From NCBI GenBank assembly GCA_026004795.1, contig BPJV01000007.1, positions 206,022-270,021 of the forward strand: a stretch of 64,000 nt of DNA. The letters are read 5' to 3'. Under the pieces are notes generated by a model that ran no database searches, had not been told where the DNA came from, and was given only the letters and a program-made list of their open reading frames with translations. The stretch is from Pirellulaceae bacterium. Its GTDB lineage: Bacteria > Planctomycetota > Planctomycetia > Pirellulales > Pirellulaceae. This document shows, piece by piece, positions 47,926 through 56,535 of the stretch (position 1 is its first letter; the number at the start of each line of letters is the position of its first letter). The position numbers were made by a program, and so were the translations under genes.

Positions 47926-50019
47926 CTACTTGTCGTCCTGCCTCCGGACGCGATCAGGTGGCGGATCACGGTCCTCCGCGTCCGCGTTAGCTGGTGTCCC
48001 TCCAGCGACGTGCGGGTTCACCGCAGCTCGATACACACGCAGGCGGCTACCGCTGGGAAGAGCCTCGAAGTCGAGCGAAGCGTCCAGGTCGTCCCACACG
48101 GGTCGAAACGGAGCCAGCTTGCGGTGGGTGTCGACCAAGGTGACCACCAGTTCCAGATCCCGCTCGACCATCAACCGCTTGACCTCTTCCAAGCCGCGAT
48201 AGCGCCACGGTTGGTAGATCGTGTTCTGCCGCCGCGAGCCAAAGAACGCATAGGGCCGTTTGTCGAGCACCAGGATCCGCTTCGGCGGCTGGTAGAGTTC
48301 ATGGAACACGAAAGTGGAATAAAACGTGTTGAAATGGGCCGCCAATCCATCGTGCCACCAGGTCGACAGCCGCTGCGCCCCCACACTGCACGCCACCAGC
48401 CAGGCCGCGCCCACCACCGCCGCCACCCAACCGCGGTGGCGTCGACTGAGCAAGACCAACTGTCCGCTGATGATGACCGCGGCGATCACGATTCCCCCCC
48501 AACCGACCGCGGCCAGGAAATCACTGTCGCGTGAATCATAATAAGACCAGTAATGGTGCAGGAACTGCCAACCGACGCCCCCCAGGAAAACCGGCGCCAG
48601 CAGACCGCCAACCACTTTCGGCAGCAACTCGGACAACGATTGCAGGAATACCGCCAGCCCCAACACTGCCAGGCACAAGAACCCCAGACTGTACCGCACC
48701 GGCGTATAAGCCCACCGCAGATGGTTGAGCGTCTCGGGCTGGTCCTCGACCAACATGGGCGTGACCAACACGACGGCCAACCCACCCCACAGCGCACCGA
48801 TCACCGTCCAACCGATCATCCGCGCCGCCGCAACTTCGCGCCGCTTGGCTGAACCGAAAATCAACTCCAAACACACGGCCGGTATCGCCAACAGGGCCAC
48901 GAAATGCAGCGGCCCCGCTTTTTGCCATACTGCGTCCAGAGCCAGCTCGAACACGGCCGGATGATCGTTGAACAACAACGTCGTCTGCGAGATGTCCGGA
49001 TGCAGGATCCGATCGTGCAACGCGTCCGATCCACTGGGGTACAGCGGATAACCGGTCAGCACAAAGTTCCGCACATACCAGAACACTCCCACCGGCAACG
49101 AAATCGCTACCGCCCGCAGGCTGTCCCACGCCGCCCGCCGCCACCCCCACTGCCACCACGAACCGACGGCCAACAACGCTCCGACCACCAGACCATACTG
49201 GACCGCCAGGAACTTCGTCCCAGCAAGCAGCCCCAAAGTGATCCCGAACAACGCCCGATCGGCCGCCGACTCGGATTGCCAATAACGCAGCAGATACGCC
49301 ACCGCCGCCAGAAACATGGCCGCCACCATCAGGTCGTTGGACGCATCATCGGTCTCGTGCACCGTCGTGTAAACCGCCAGGCAACCGACCGCGGCCAGGT
49401 GCGGCCACCACCGCCGCAGTCCCATCTGGCGCCCCAGTTCCACCGCGGCGGCGATCCACACCACGACGATCGGCAGATTGTTCAGCGGCACGAGAAAATC
49501 GCCGCTGAACGGCAAGGCGAACCACAGCCCGACCAACTCGCTGTTGGCCGCATCCGACCACCGCAACAGATCGGTCGACCATAGCGATCCGGTCTGGATC
49601 CACATGTCGATCAGCGGCATGTGGTACATCAAGCAATCGAAATCGTCCGGAAAGCGTCCCAAGCCATACACGATCATGTGCCCGACCAGGACCGTCGCCA
49701 CGGCAGCCCACAGCAACCACGCACCCCGCGGCTCCGGCGTCGCCAAAGGCCAGTCAAACGGCCTCAGCCGCCTTCCCCATGCGACCAACAAACCGCTGGA
49801 CACCAACATGACCACGGTGGCCAGAAATCCGTTGAGCCACCCGACCGCCCCCAACACGGTCAACACCACCACCCACTGGGCCACCACCAGCACCGACGCA
49901 TGCAGCCAGCGGCTCGACGGCGGCTCCGCCTGGTACAGCCGCCCGGCCATCACCCAGCCGGCAACCACCGACCCCGCGGTCACCAACAACCACCACGCCG
50001 CCATCACCCCGTCGCTCAT
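47926..50019 (-). CDS. Multi-spanning membrane protein, glycosyltransferase-C-like
   Basis: 697 aa from ATG 50019 (GGAGG upstream). At least twelve hydrophobic segments, then a soluble C-terminal region of about 130 residues (ILVLDKRPYAFFGSRRQNTI, GLEEVKRLMVERDLELVVTL). An early loop DDFDCLMYHMPLIDMWIQTG holds an Asp pair, and FWYVRNFVLTGYPLYPSGSD is a motif seen in lipid-linked sugar transferases of the GT-C fold. The C-terminus resembles those of dolichyl-phosphate-mannose-type or O-antigen enzymes. Operon with the sulfotransferase (66-nt gap). Substrate unknown. Confidence 0.65.
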   Translation of the reverse strand: MSDGVMAAWWLLVTAGSVVAGWVMAGRLYQAEPPSSRWLHASVLVVAQWVVVLTVLGAVGWLNGFLATVVMLVSSGLLVAWGRRLRPFDWPLATPEPRGAWLLWAAVATVLVGHMIVYGLGRFPDDFDCLMYHMPLIDMWIQTGSLWSTDLLRWSDAANSELVGLWFALPFSGDFLVPLNNLPIVVVWIAAAVELGRQMGLRRWWPHLAAVGCLAVYTTVHETDDASNDLMVAAMFLAAVAYLLRYWQSESAADRALFGITLGLLAGTKFLAVQYGLVVGALLAVGSWWQWGWRRAAWDSLRAVAISLPVGVFWYVRNFVLTGYPLYPSGSDALHDRILHPDISQTTLLFNDHPAVFELALDAVWQKAGPLHFVALLAIPAVCLELIFGSAKRREVAAARMIGWTVIGALWGGLAVVLVTPMLVEDQPETLNHLRWAYTPVRYSLGFLCLAVLGLAVFLQSLSELLPKVVGGLLAPVFLGGVGWQFLHHYWSYYDSRDSDFLAAVGWGGIVIAAVIISGQLVLLSRRHRGWVAAVVGAAWLVACSVGAQRLSTWWHDGLAAHFNTFYSTFVFHELYQPPKRILVLDKRPYAFFGSRRQNTIYQPWRYRGLEEVKRLMVERDLELVVTLVDTHRKLAPFRPVWDDLDASLDFEALPSGSRLRVYRAAVNPHVAGGTPANADAEDRDPPPDRVRRQDDK

Positions 50020-50085
50020 CGCGCCTCCAACTCAGCCATTAAGTAACGTCCCGCTTCGTCCAATGGCTTTTGCGTGTTATGCACG

Positions 50086-51081
50086 TCATCGGTTCGCCTC
50101 GTCCACTGCCACCAAGTCATGGCCCACTTCCACTTTCCGCCCCGTCGGACCGGCCGCATATCCCGTCTCACGCTGCACCCCGTTGCACAACCATTCGACG
50201 ATCCAACGCTCGGTGGGCTTCATCTCGGTCATCCACTCGTCGTCCAGGCGAATTCTCTTCCCTGGCGCCGCGAATCGACACGGATTGCCCGCTACCGTAT
50301 GGATCAGCTCCGGCCGGTGTCCCCATTCCCCTATCTCCTCCTTCACATTCATCACCGCATCATGTTCGAGCCATTCGCTCACCCGCCTCAACGTCACCTC
50401 GGGGGCATCGACCAGATCTTCATACCGCAATCGGCAGTACCGTTGGGGCACCTGCCGGCCCTGGCGAGCGATCAGGCGAAAGAAGACGTTGGCCGCCATG
50501 GCGGTGCGGACGACGCCGTACCGCGGCATCAGCGCTCGCGTCCAGTGGATCTCGGGCCGCTCCTTCCGCCGCTTCCACGAATAGGCCACGGCGCGGCAAT
50601 CGCGAACCAGGTGCAGCGTGTAGATCGGCAATTCGGGCACGGCGCACCGCAACGCCGCCAGATCCGTGGGATACTTCGACGAGTCGACGATCGTCGAATC
50701 GCCCGACACGGCAGCAATCGCTTCGACCAGACACCGATACACCTGACCATATTCCTGTACTGTTAAGCGATCAACATGCGACTGGCCGGCGGCCAGCCAC
50801 GCTAGACCTCGCAACCGCGACACGCGTCGCCGCAGCTCGATCAACTGCGGCAGCTCTGCCGGCGGCACCTGGCCAAACGCCCGGCGGCACACCTCGCGCC
50901 AGAATTCGCACTCCAGCAGCGGCCGTCGGCACCCGCACAACTGATTCTGCTCCAGCCCCCGCTCCCACAGATGCGTCAGCTCGCCGACGAACGTAACCCC
51001 GGGCAGTCGATGGAGCAACATCCCCAGCAGCGTTGAGCCATTCCGGCCCGTCCCCGCAATATACACCACCTTGACCGCCAA
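50086..51081 (-). CDS. PAPS-dependent sulfotransferase family protein
   Basis: 331 aa from TTG 51081, chosen because GGGGAGG lies 7 nt upstream; the frame continues upstream into repeat DNA. N-terminal 5'-phosphosulfate loop YIAGTGRNGSTLLGMLLHRL, and a 3'-phosphate segment VDSSKYPTDLAAL ... LHLVRDCRAVAYSWKRRKE. The C-terminus contains YCRLRYEDLVDAPEVTLRRV, usual for this family. Transfers sulfate, probably to a surface glycan, and could cooperate with the adjacent membrane glycosyltransferases. Its 5' region abuts the 204-bp tandem array. Confidence 0.85.
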   Translation of the reverse strand: MAVKVVYIAGTGRNGSTLLGMLLHRLPGVTFVGELTHLWERGLEQNQLCGCRRPLLECEFWREVCRRAFGQVPPAELPQLIELRRRVSRLRGLAWLAAGQSHVDRLTVQEYGQVYRCLVEAIAAVSGDSTIVDSSKYPTDLAALRCAVPELPIYTLHLVRDCRAVAYSWKRRKERPEIHWTRALMPRYGVVRTAMAANVFFRLIARQGRQVPQRYCRLRYEDLVDAPEVTLRRVSEWLEHDAVMNVKEEIGEWGHRPELIHTVAGNPCRFAAPGKRIRLDDEWMTEMKPTERWIVEWLCNGVQRETGYAAGPTGRKVEVGHDLVAVDEANR

Positions 51082-51130
51082 CCTCTCACCTCCCCTTCGT
51101 CGATCACCTCCCCCACCACACTTTGCGCCC

Positions 51131-51785
51131 CGCTGCGCGTCTTTGCACCCACCTCCCCTACGCATCGACGGCTTGCGTTACCAATCACCTAATTCGCGGG
51201 GAGATCGGCGGCAGGTCGAGTCGACTGGACTCGTGGCATGGCGATCATTTGGTCCCTACCAGCCCAAACGTCGTTCAACCCAGCAGCCGGGAGGGGGCCT
51301 ACACTCCAGCGACTCGCCAACGTGTCCCTTACCGCTGTGCGTCTTTGTACCCACCTCCCCCGCGCATCGACCGCTCGCGCTACCAAACACCCTATTTCGC
51401 GGGGGAGGTCGGCGGCAGGTCGAGTCGACTGGACTCGTGGCATGGCGATCATTTGGTCCCTACCAGCCCAAACGTCGTTCATCCCAGCAGCCGGGAGGGG
51501 GCCTACACTCCAGCGACTCGCCAACGTGTCCCTTACCGCTGTGCGTCTATGCACCCACCTCCCCCGCGCATCGACCGCTCGCGCTACCAAACACCCTATT
51601 TCGCGGGGGAGGTCGGCGGCAGGTCGAGTCGACTGGACTCGTGGCATGGCGATCATTTGGTCCCTACCAGCCCAAACGTCGTTCATCCCAGCAGCCGGGA
51701 GGGGGTCTACACACCAGCGACTCGCCAACGTGTCCTTTACCGCTGTGCGTCTATGCACCCACCTCCCCCGCGCATCGACCGCCCG
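51131..51785. repeat. 204-bp tandem direct repeat, about 3.2 copies
   Basis: The marker GCAGGTCGAGTCGACTGGAC recurs at 51211, 51415 and 51619, exactly 204 bp apart; a partial copy precedes at 51131. Copies differ by only a few bases (for example CTTTGTACCC against CTATGCACCC). Because 204 is divisible by three, several frames stay open across the array, but none encodes a recognisable protein. It lies between the broken GT39 gene and the sulfotransferase start. Confidence 0.9.
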
Positions 51786-51796
51786 TGCCCTCTCGG

Positions 51797-51850
51797 CTCG
51801 AGCCCTCCCCGCTCGCATTACTCGCGACCCTCCCAAGGGGAGGGTAGGGT
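51797..51850. repeat. GC-rich REP-like hairpin element
   Basis: CTCGAGCCCTCCCC, then GCATTACTCGCGACCCTCCC, with hairpin ACCCTCCC (827-834) / GGGAGGGT (838-845). Same family as the elements at 59811-59895, 61101-61255 and 62311-62510. Confidence 0.85.
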
Positions 51851-51870
51851 TTCTTGATATGCCCACGTCA

Positions 51871-51930
51871 GTACCTCGACGCTTATTCACCAATGTCGAA
51901 GCTTATTCCGAATGTCGAAGCTTATTCCGA
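51871..51930. repeat. 19-bp tandem repeat at the 3' end of the GT39 gene
   Basis: Two exact copies of AATGTCGAAGCTTATTCCG (891-909, 910-928) with diverged partial copies on both sides; the last codons of the broken glycosyltransferase (ending VEVSE) are made of this repeat. Confidence 0.8.
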
Positions 51931-52959
51931 TACCTCCACGCTCGCCTCGGGCAGCGGATCGATGCGGTAGACGTGGTAAGCGTAGGCGATGCGATCGACC
52001 GGCTCGAGCTGCTGCAGGTACTCCAGTCCACTCTGTCCCGGCTTGTTGTACAACGTCTTCACGCTGATGATCCACCACTCGGTCTGCTCGACCATCCGCC
52101 GCGCTTCGTCCACCGACGCACCGGTCGGCAATATGCGGTGGGCGGCGCGGCTCCAACCCAAACAGCTCGCCACCGAAATTCCAGTAATCGAGTTCGAACC
52201 TCAGCGGCCGGCACTCCGGATGCTCCTTGATCCATTCGTCCACCTCCAGCATGTCTTGGCCCCAATCGATGTTCGAATGGTTCAGCAACCGCCATCCGTT
52301 TTCCGGGCCACCGGAGAGCGTATTGAAGTAGCTGGTGTAATACGGATGCACCCTTAGGCTCGAGGCGGCCGACAGCGTCACCAGCACGATGGCCAGCCAC
52401 TCATTCCAGTGCAACCCCCGCACCCAGCCACCTACGCCCGCCAACCAACCTCGCCCCAACTCAACCTCCCCACCCTTCTCTCCTCTCTGTGCTCTCCGTC
52501 CCCTCTGCGTTTCAATCCCATCCACCTCCGTTTTCTCTGTTCCCTCCTGTTCCCCACCGCCGCATTCAGCCCTCAACTTTTTCAGCTCACTTTCCTCTCC
52601 TGCCTCCCGCTTCCTCCATACCTCGCGCGTAAGCGGATGGGCCACCAGGGCGGCGAACAGGAACATGGGCGGATAGATCATCAGCACGTACCGGTGGTGA
52701 TGATTGAAGCCCCCTTGCAGGCTAACCGCCGCAAAGCACATCATGGCAGGCACACAGACACATGCAAACATGGAGCACAACTTCAAAGACAATAACCGCA
52801 AATGAATCGCTCGAAAAAAAACAATCACACCGATAAAAGCCAATAGGAGTGTCGGTTCTGGAGTTTTATAGAGCAGCGTCCAACAGTAATAGCTTGGCCA
52901 ACTACCGTATTTCCATTGCCCGTTAAGAAAAGACCAACGCCGCTCTTCAACCTCGGCTC
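51922..52959 (-). pseudogene. GT39-like membrane glycosyltransferase, 3' fragment (C-terminal part)
   Basis: Third and last piece of one gene broken by two insertion sequences. After the IS the protein resumes VEERRWSFLNGQWKYGSWPS, the segment that in GT39-type mannosyltransferase relatives follows GIDF. Membrane helices follow, then a soluble tail (HPYYTSYFNTLSGGPENGWR, NIDWGQDMLEVDEW). A second lesion sits near 52140-52150: one frame reads FGLEPRRPPH then nonsense, and the true C-terminus (RILPTGASVDEARRMVEQTE to VEVSE, stop at 51922) is in the next frame; removing one C of CCC repairs it. A C/T-rich low-complexity stretch (52440-52620) is in frame between helices. Confidence 0.85.
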
Positions 52960-54198
52960 CTGAGCCATCCCCAGTTTTCCGGATGGTGAGTATGTGGGCG
53001 CATAAAAAATTGGCGGTGTCACGCAACGCGTTATTGGGTATGAAGTTGGGTATCAACAGTCCTGACTCCAACCCAAGAACACGGAGGGAACCGCCATGAA
53101 TCGTATGGAAGCTTATAGCTGGGTCCTTACTGTATGTGCCGGTTTGCGTTTGAGTCAAGCGAAAACACTCGGCGATTTGGTGGCGGGCGCTCTGGACGTC
53201 GGCAGGGTCAGCCTTGCCGAACTGGGCCGCCGCTTGACAGGGACTACCGCCAAGCATGGGATCAAACGTGCGTGGCGGTTTACCAATAACCATCGCGTGC
53301 AGGTAAGTTCGGCCATGCAGGGAGTGATTCGGCAGTTGATCCGCCCCAAGCGAAAGAAGCCATTGGTGGTAAGCATCGACTGGGTCCAGGTGCGACAGTT
53401 TCGCACGATCGCTCTGTGCGCGGCCATCGATGGGCGAGCCATTCCGCTGCTGTGGGCCAGTTATCCGGAGGAGGAATTTCACCAGCGTCAACACCAACTG
53501 GAGGAAGCCGTCTTGCGGCAATTCCGGACCATGCTTCCTGATGGAGTGCGAGTAATCTTGCTGGCCGATCGAGGCTTCGGACGCACCGAGATGGCCCGTC
53601 TGTGCCAAGAACTTCGGTTTCAGTACGTCATCCGTATCGTGCCCGATGTGTGGGTGCAAGCCACGGATTACGAAGGCAATCTCCGAGATTTCCCCGTGAA
53701 AAAAGGGATCTGTCGATGCCTACGGAATGTGGCCTATCGCAAGCGAAATCCGGTTGATCACCACATTGTCATCCGCTGGAAAAAGGGACTGGCTAAGAAG
53801 CGTGATGAATGCTGGTTCTTGATGACCAATCTCCAAGGAAATGCCGTGCGGATCTCAGAGTTGTTTGCCAAGCGGATGACGATCGAAGAGATGTTTCGTG
53901 ACTACAAGAGCCGTCGGAATGGATTCGCGCTGCGAAACACCCAGATTCGCCGCGCCGATCGTTTTGATCGCTTGTTGCTGATTCTGGTATTGGCCTACAT
54001 TCTCCTGTTGGGAATCGGGCTGCGTGCACGGCAGTTGTACTGTCCGCAAAACTGGTGCTCGAACACTCGTCAGTCTGAATGCAGCGTGTTTACGATTGGA
54101 AAGCGGATGCGCCACCTTGTCGACCTGACCATCCACCAGATTATCGACGCCCTCATCCGCGCCACTCAAAACGCCGCGCCAAACTGGGGATGATTGAG
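52960..54198 (+). mobile_element. IS4-family insertion sequence, copy A
   Basis: 1239 bp. Terminal inverted repeats CTGAGCCATCCCCAGTTTTC (left) and, reading inward from the right, CTCAATCATCCCCAGTTTGG; the core CATCCCCAGTTT is shared. A perfect 9-bp target duplication CCTCGGCTC flanks it (52951-52959 and 54199-54207). Removing element and one duplication restores the glycosyltransferase frame. A 9-bp duplication fits the IS10/IS50 part of IS4. Confidence 0.93.
53096..54193 (+). CDS. IS4-family transposase, copy A
   Basis: 365 aa, intact. DDE residues by motif: SIDWVQVRQFRTIALCA (first Asp), ILLADRGFGRTEMARL (second Asp), and MTIEEMFRDYKSRRNGFALR, which carries the Glu and the Y/R..K signature of IS4. 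A ribosome site (CGGAGGG) lies just before ATG 53096. About 98% identical by eye to copy B, with roughly seven replacements. Confidence 0.93.
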   Translation: MNRMEAYSWVLTVCAGLRLSQAKTLGDLVAGALDVGRVSLAELGRRLTGTTAKHGIKRAWRFTNNHRVQVSSAMQGVIRQLIRPKRKKPLVVSIDWVQVRQFRTIALCAAIDGRAIPLLWASYPEEEFHQRQHQLEEAVLRQFRTMLPDGVRVILLADRGFGRTEMARLCQELRFQYVIRIVPDVWVQATDYEGNLRDFPVKKGICRCLRNVAYRKRNPVDHHIVIRWKKGLAKKRDECWFLMTNLQGNAVRISELFAKRMTIEEMFRDYKSRRNGFALRNTQIRRADRFDRLLLILVLAYILLLGIGLRARQLYCPQNWCSNTRQSECSVFTIGKRMRHLVDLTIHQIIDALIRATQNAAPNWG

Positions 54199-54207
54199 CC
54201 TCGGCTC

Positions 54208-55041
54208 TCAAGAAATCAATTCCCAACACAAAATCGCGAGGCAAAGGAACGGGTACATCCCTCAACCACGCGTGATTTGCAAATGGTTGCTGCGGGGTGA
54301 ACCTGCTGGCAGCGGAACCGCCAAACGCCCTACTGCTGAACTCGTAGTCACCTAACCGCTGGAACGATCCCGCAAAACCATAGCCAGCATTGACAACCAT
54401 AATTGCAGCGACGAGCAACACAGTAAATTCAGTGAAAACATTTGCAGTGAATCGCCATCGATCGATTTTCGTGCAGTACGACAGCATGATTCGTACCAAT
54501 GGGATGCCCGGCACTGCCACCAACCACGTGAATTTGCATAACAAAGCAAAGCCAAGCATGACACCGGCACACCAAGCGGATACGATGTTTGGCCGATTTA
54601 TGTATAACCAAAAGTAGAACATCGCGATAACACCGACACTCGTCATTCCTACGTCAGGACACAGAGAAGGAGTGTTAGCAAGCATCGAAGGCGAAATACA
54701 CCACAGCACACCAAAGACTGCAGGAACAAGAATATTATCGGTTACCAGTTTCAGCCAACGCACGCCAACTATGACCCCAAGCAACGCCAACATAACCGCA
54801 ACGATACGCGGCCCTACGAACGCCTCAAGAGCAGCGATACCGTGTTCGCTGAGGTGCAAAACACCAACTTTGAACTCTGGCCGCACTGTTCGCGCTGTTA
54901 CAGCATCCCAGGGGAATGTGGCATCAGAGCTTACCACGCTGGTACACAACAGCCGAATCAGTGGCGGGTTTACTCGATAAAAATCGAATCGATTAAAGCG
55001 CCAAATAGCAACACCTGACGGCAAGTGCCCGACTTCATCCT
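54208..55041 (-). pseudogene. GT39-like glycosyltransferase, middle fragment between the two IS copies
   Basis: Continues in the same frame from the 5' piece: after the IS B junction it reads EDEVGHLPSGVAIWRFNRFD then FYRVNPPLIRLL, the typical GT39 acceptor loop with acidic residues and PPL. Several membrane helices follow (IVAVMLALLGVIVGVRW, AVFGVLWCIS, GVIAMFYFWLYI, WCAGVMLGFALLCKFTWLVA). It ends with VLGIDFLRAE at the IS A junction. On its own it is not a gene. Its sequence shows no further damage. Confidence 0.85.
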
Positions 55042-55050
55042 CATTTGGAA

Positions 55051-56288
55051 CTGAATCATCCCCAGTTTGGCGCGGCGTTTTGAGTGGCGCGGATGAGGGC
55101 GTTGATAATCTGTTGGATGGTCAGGTCGACATGGTGGCGCATCCGCTTTCCGATCGTAAACACACTGCATTCAGACTGACGCGTGTTCGAGCACCAGTTT
55201 TGCGGACAGTACAACTGCCGTGCACGCAGGCCAATTCCCAACAGGAGAATGTAGGCCAATACCAGAATCAGCAACAAACGATCAAAACGATCGGCGCGGC
55301 GAATCTGGGTGTTTCGCAGAGCGAATCCATTCCGACGGCTCTTGTAGTCACGAAACATCTCTTCGATCGTCATCCGCTTGGCAAACAACTCTGAGATCCG
55401 TACCGCATTTCCTTGGAGATTGGTCATCAAGAACCAGCATTCGTCACGCTTCTTGGCCAGTCCCTTTTTCCAGCGGATGACAATGTGGTGATCAACCGGA
55501 TTTCGCTTGCGGTAGGCCACATTCCGTAGGCATCGACAGATCCCTTTTTTCACTGGGAAGTCCCGGAGATTGCCTTCGTAATCAGTCGCTTGCACCCACA
55601 CATCGGGCACGATACGGATGACGTACTGAAACCGAAGTTCTTGGCACAGACGGGCCATCTCGGTGCGTCCGAAGCCTCGATCGGCCAGCAAGATTACCCG
55701 CACTCCATCAGGAAGCATGGTCCGGAATTGCCGCAAGATGGCTTCCTCCAGTTGGTGTTGACGCTGGTGAAATTCCTCCTCCGGATAACTGGCCCACAGC
55801 AGCGGAATGGCTCGCCCATCGATGGCCGCGCACAGAGCGATCGTACGAAACTGTCGCACCTGGACCCAGTCGATGCTTACCACCAATGGCTTCTTTCGCT
55901 TGGGGCGGACCAACTGCCGAATCACTCCCTGCATGGCCGAACTTACCTGCACACGATGGTTATTGGTAAACCGCCACGCACGCTTGATCCTATGCTTGGC
56001 GGTAGTCCCTGTCAAGCGGCGGCCCAGTTCGGCAAGGCTGACCCTGCCGACGTCCAGAGCACCGGCCACCAAATCGCCGAGCGTTTTCGCTTGACTCAGA
56101 CGCAAACCGGCACATACAGTAAGGACCCAGCTAAAGGCTTCCATACGATCCATGGCGGTTCCCTCCGTGTTCTTGGGTTGGAATCAGGACTGTTGATACC
56201 CAACTTCATACCCAATAACGCGCTGCGTGACACCGCCAATTTTTATGCGCCCACGCACACCTCGCCCGGAAAACTGGGGATGGCTCAG
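55051..56288 (-). mobile_element. IS4-family insertion sequence, copy B (inverted relative to A)
   Basis: 1238 bp with the same terminal repeats (CTGAATCATCCCCAGTTTGG at the low-coordinate end, CTGAGCCATCCCCAGTTTTC inward from the other). A perfect 9-bp duplication CATTTGGAA flanks it (55042-55050 and 56289-56297). The different duplication from copy A proves two separate insertion events in one gene. Confidence 0.93.
55056..56153 (-). CDS. IS4-family transposase, copy B
   Basis: 365 aa, intact, with the same DDE motifs as copy A (SIDWVQVRQFRT, LLADRGFGRTEM, EEMFRDYKSRRNGF). Differences from A include D for N at residue 2, R for G in KHRIKRA, and N for D in QQIINALIRA. Both copies look able to make active transposase. 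Confidence 0.93.
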   Translation of the reverse strand: MDRMEAFSWVLTVCAGLRLSQAKTLGDLVAGALDVGRVSLAELGRRLTGTTAKHRIKRAWRFTNNHRVQVSSAMQGVIRQLVRPKRKKPLVVSIDWVQVRQFRTIALCAAIDGRAIPLLWASYPEEEFHQRQHQLEEAILRQFRTMLPDGVRVILLADRGFGRTEMARLCQELRFQYVIRIVPDVWVQATDYEGNLRDFPVKKGICRCLRNVAYRKRNPVDHHIVIRWKKGLAKKRDECWFLMTNLQGNAVRISELFAKRMTIEEMFRDYKSRRNGFALRNTQIRRADRFDRLLLILVLAYILLLGIGLRARQLYCPQNWCSNTRQSECSVFTIGKRMRHHVDLTIQQIINALIRATQNAAPNWG

Positions 56289-56297
56289 CATTTGGAA

Positions 56298-56490
56298 AGC
56301 CAAAACAAGATTGCCAGCAGAGGAGCCCGTACAGGCAGATGACGACTGAACAGAGAACCCCAGTAGGCCCTCGAATCAAGTACTTTGTGAATCGGGAGAG
56401 TCGCTTTGTGCATCGATGAGAATACATGCGAGAATCCGACAGCATTGCAACAGCGAGATAATCCGCTGCATCAAAGACTCCGCCTTGCAA
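56298..56490 (-). pseudogene. GT39-like glycosyltransferase, 5' fragment
   Basis: N-terminal piece: a Lys/Arg-rich start (MYSHRCTKRLSRFTKYLIRG) and the first membrane helix (VLCSVVICLYGLLCWQS), ending FGFPN at the IS B junction, where EDEVGHLP of the middle piece follows once the IS is removed. The start could be ATG 56490, 56445 or 56427; none has a clear ribosome site. Confidence 0.7.
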
Positions 56491-56535
56491 ATAAAAGCTA
56501 TGCGGAATAGAGTCCCGAATAAGCTTGATTACAAC

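Noticed and set aside
48904..50584. Pro/His/Arg-rich open frames opposite the membrane protein and sulfotransferase genes
   Set aside because: Low-complexity antisense frames typical of high-GC DNA; no domain.
51131..51785. CRISPR array
   Set aside because: The units are contiguous 204-bp direct repeats without variable spacers, and no cas genes are present.
51071..52230. Four overlapping open frames on both strands across the 204-bp array
   Set aside because: They stay open only because the repeat length is a multiple of three; no recognisable protein.
52960..56288. Functional composite transposon carrying a cargo gene
   Set aside because: The DNA between the two IS copies is just the middle of the disrupted glycosyltransferase, and each IS has its own target duplication.
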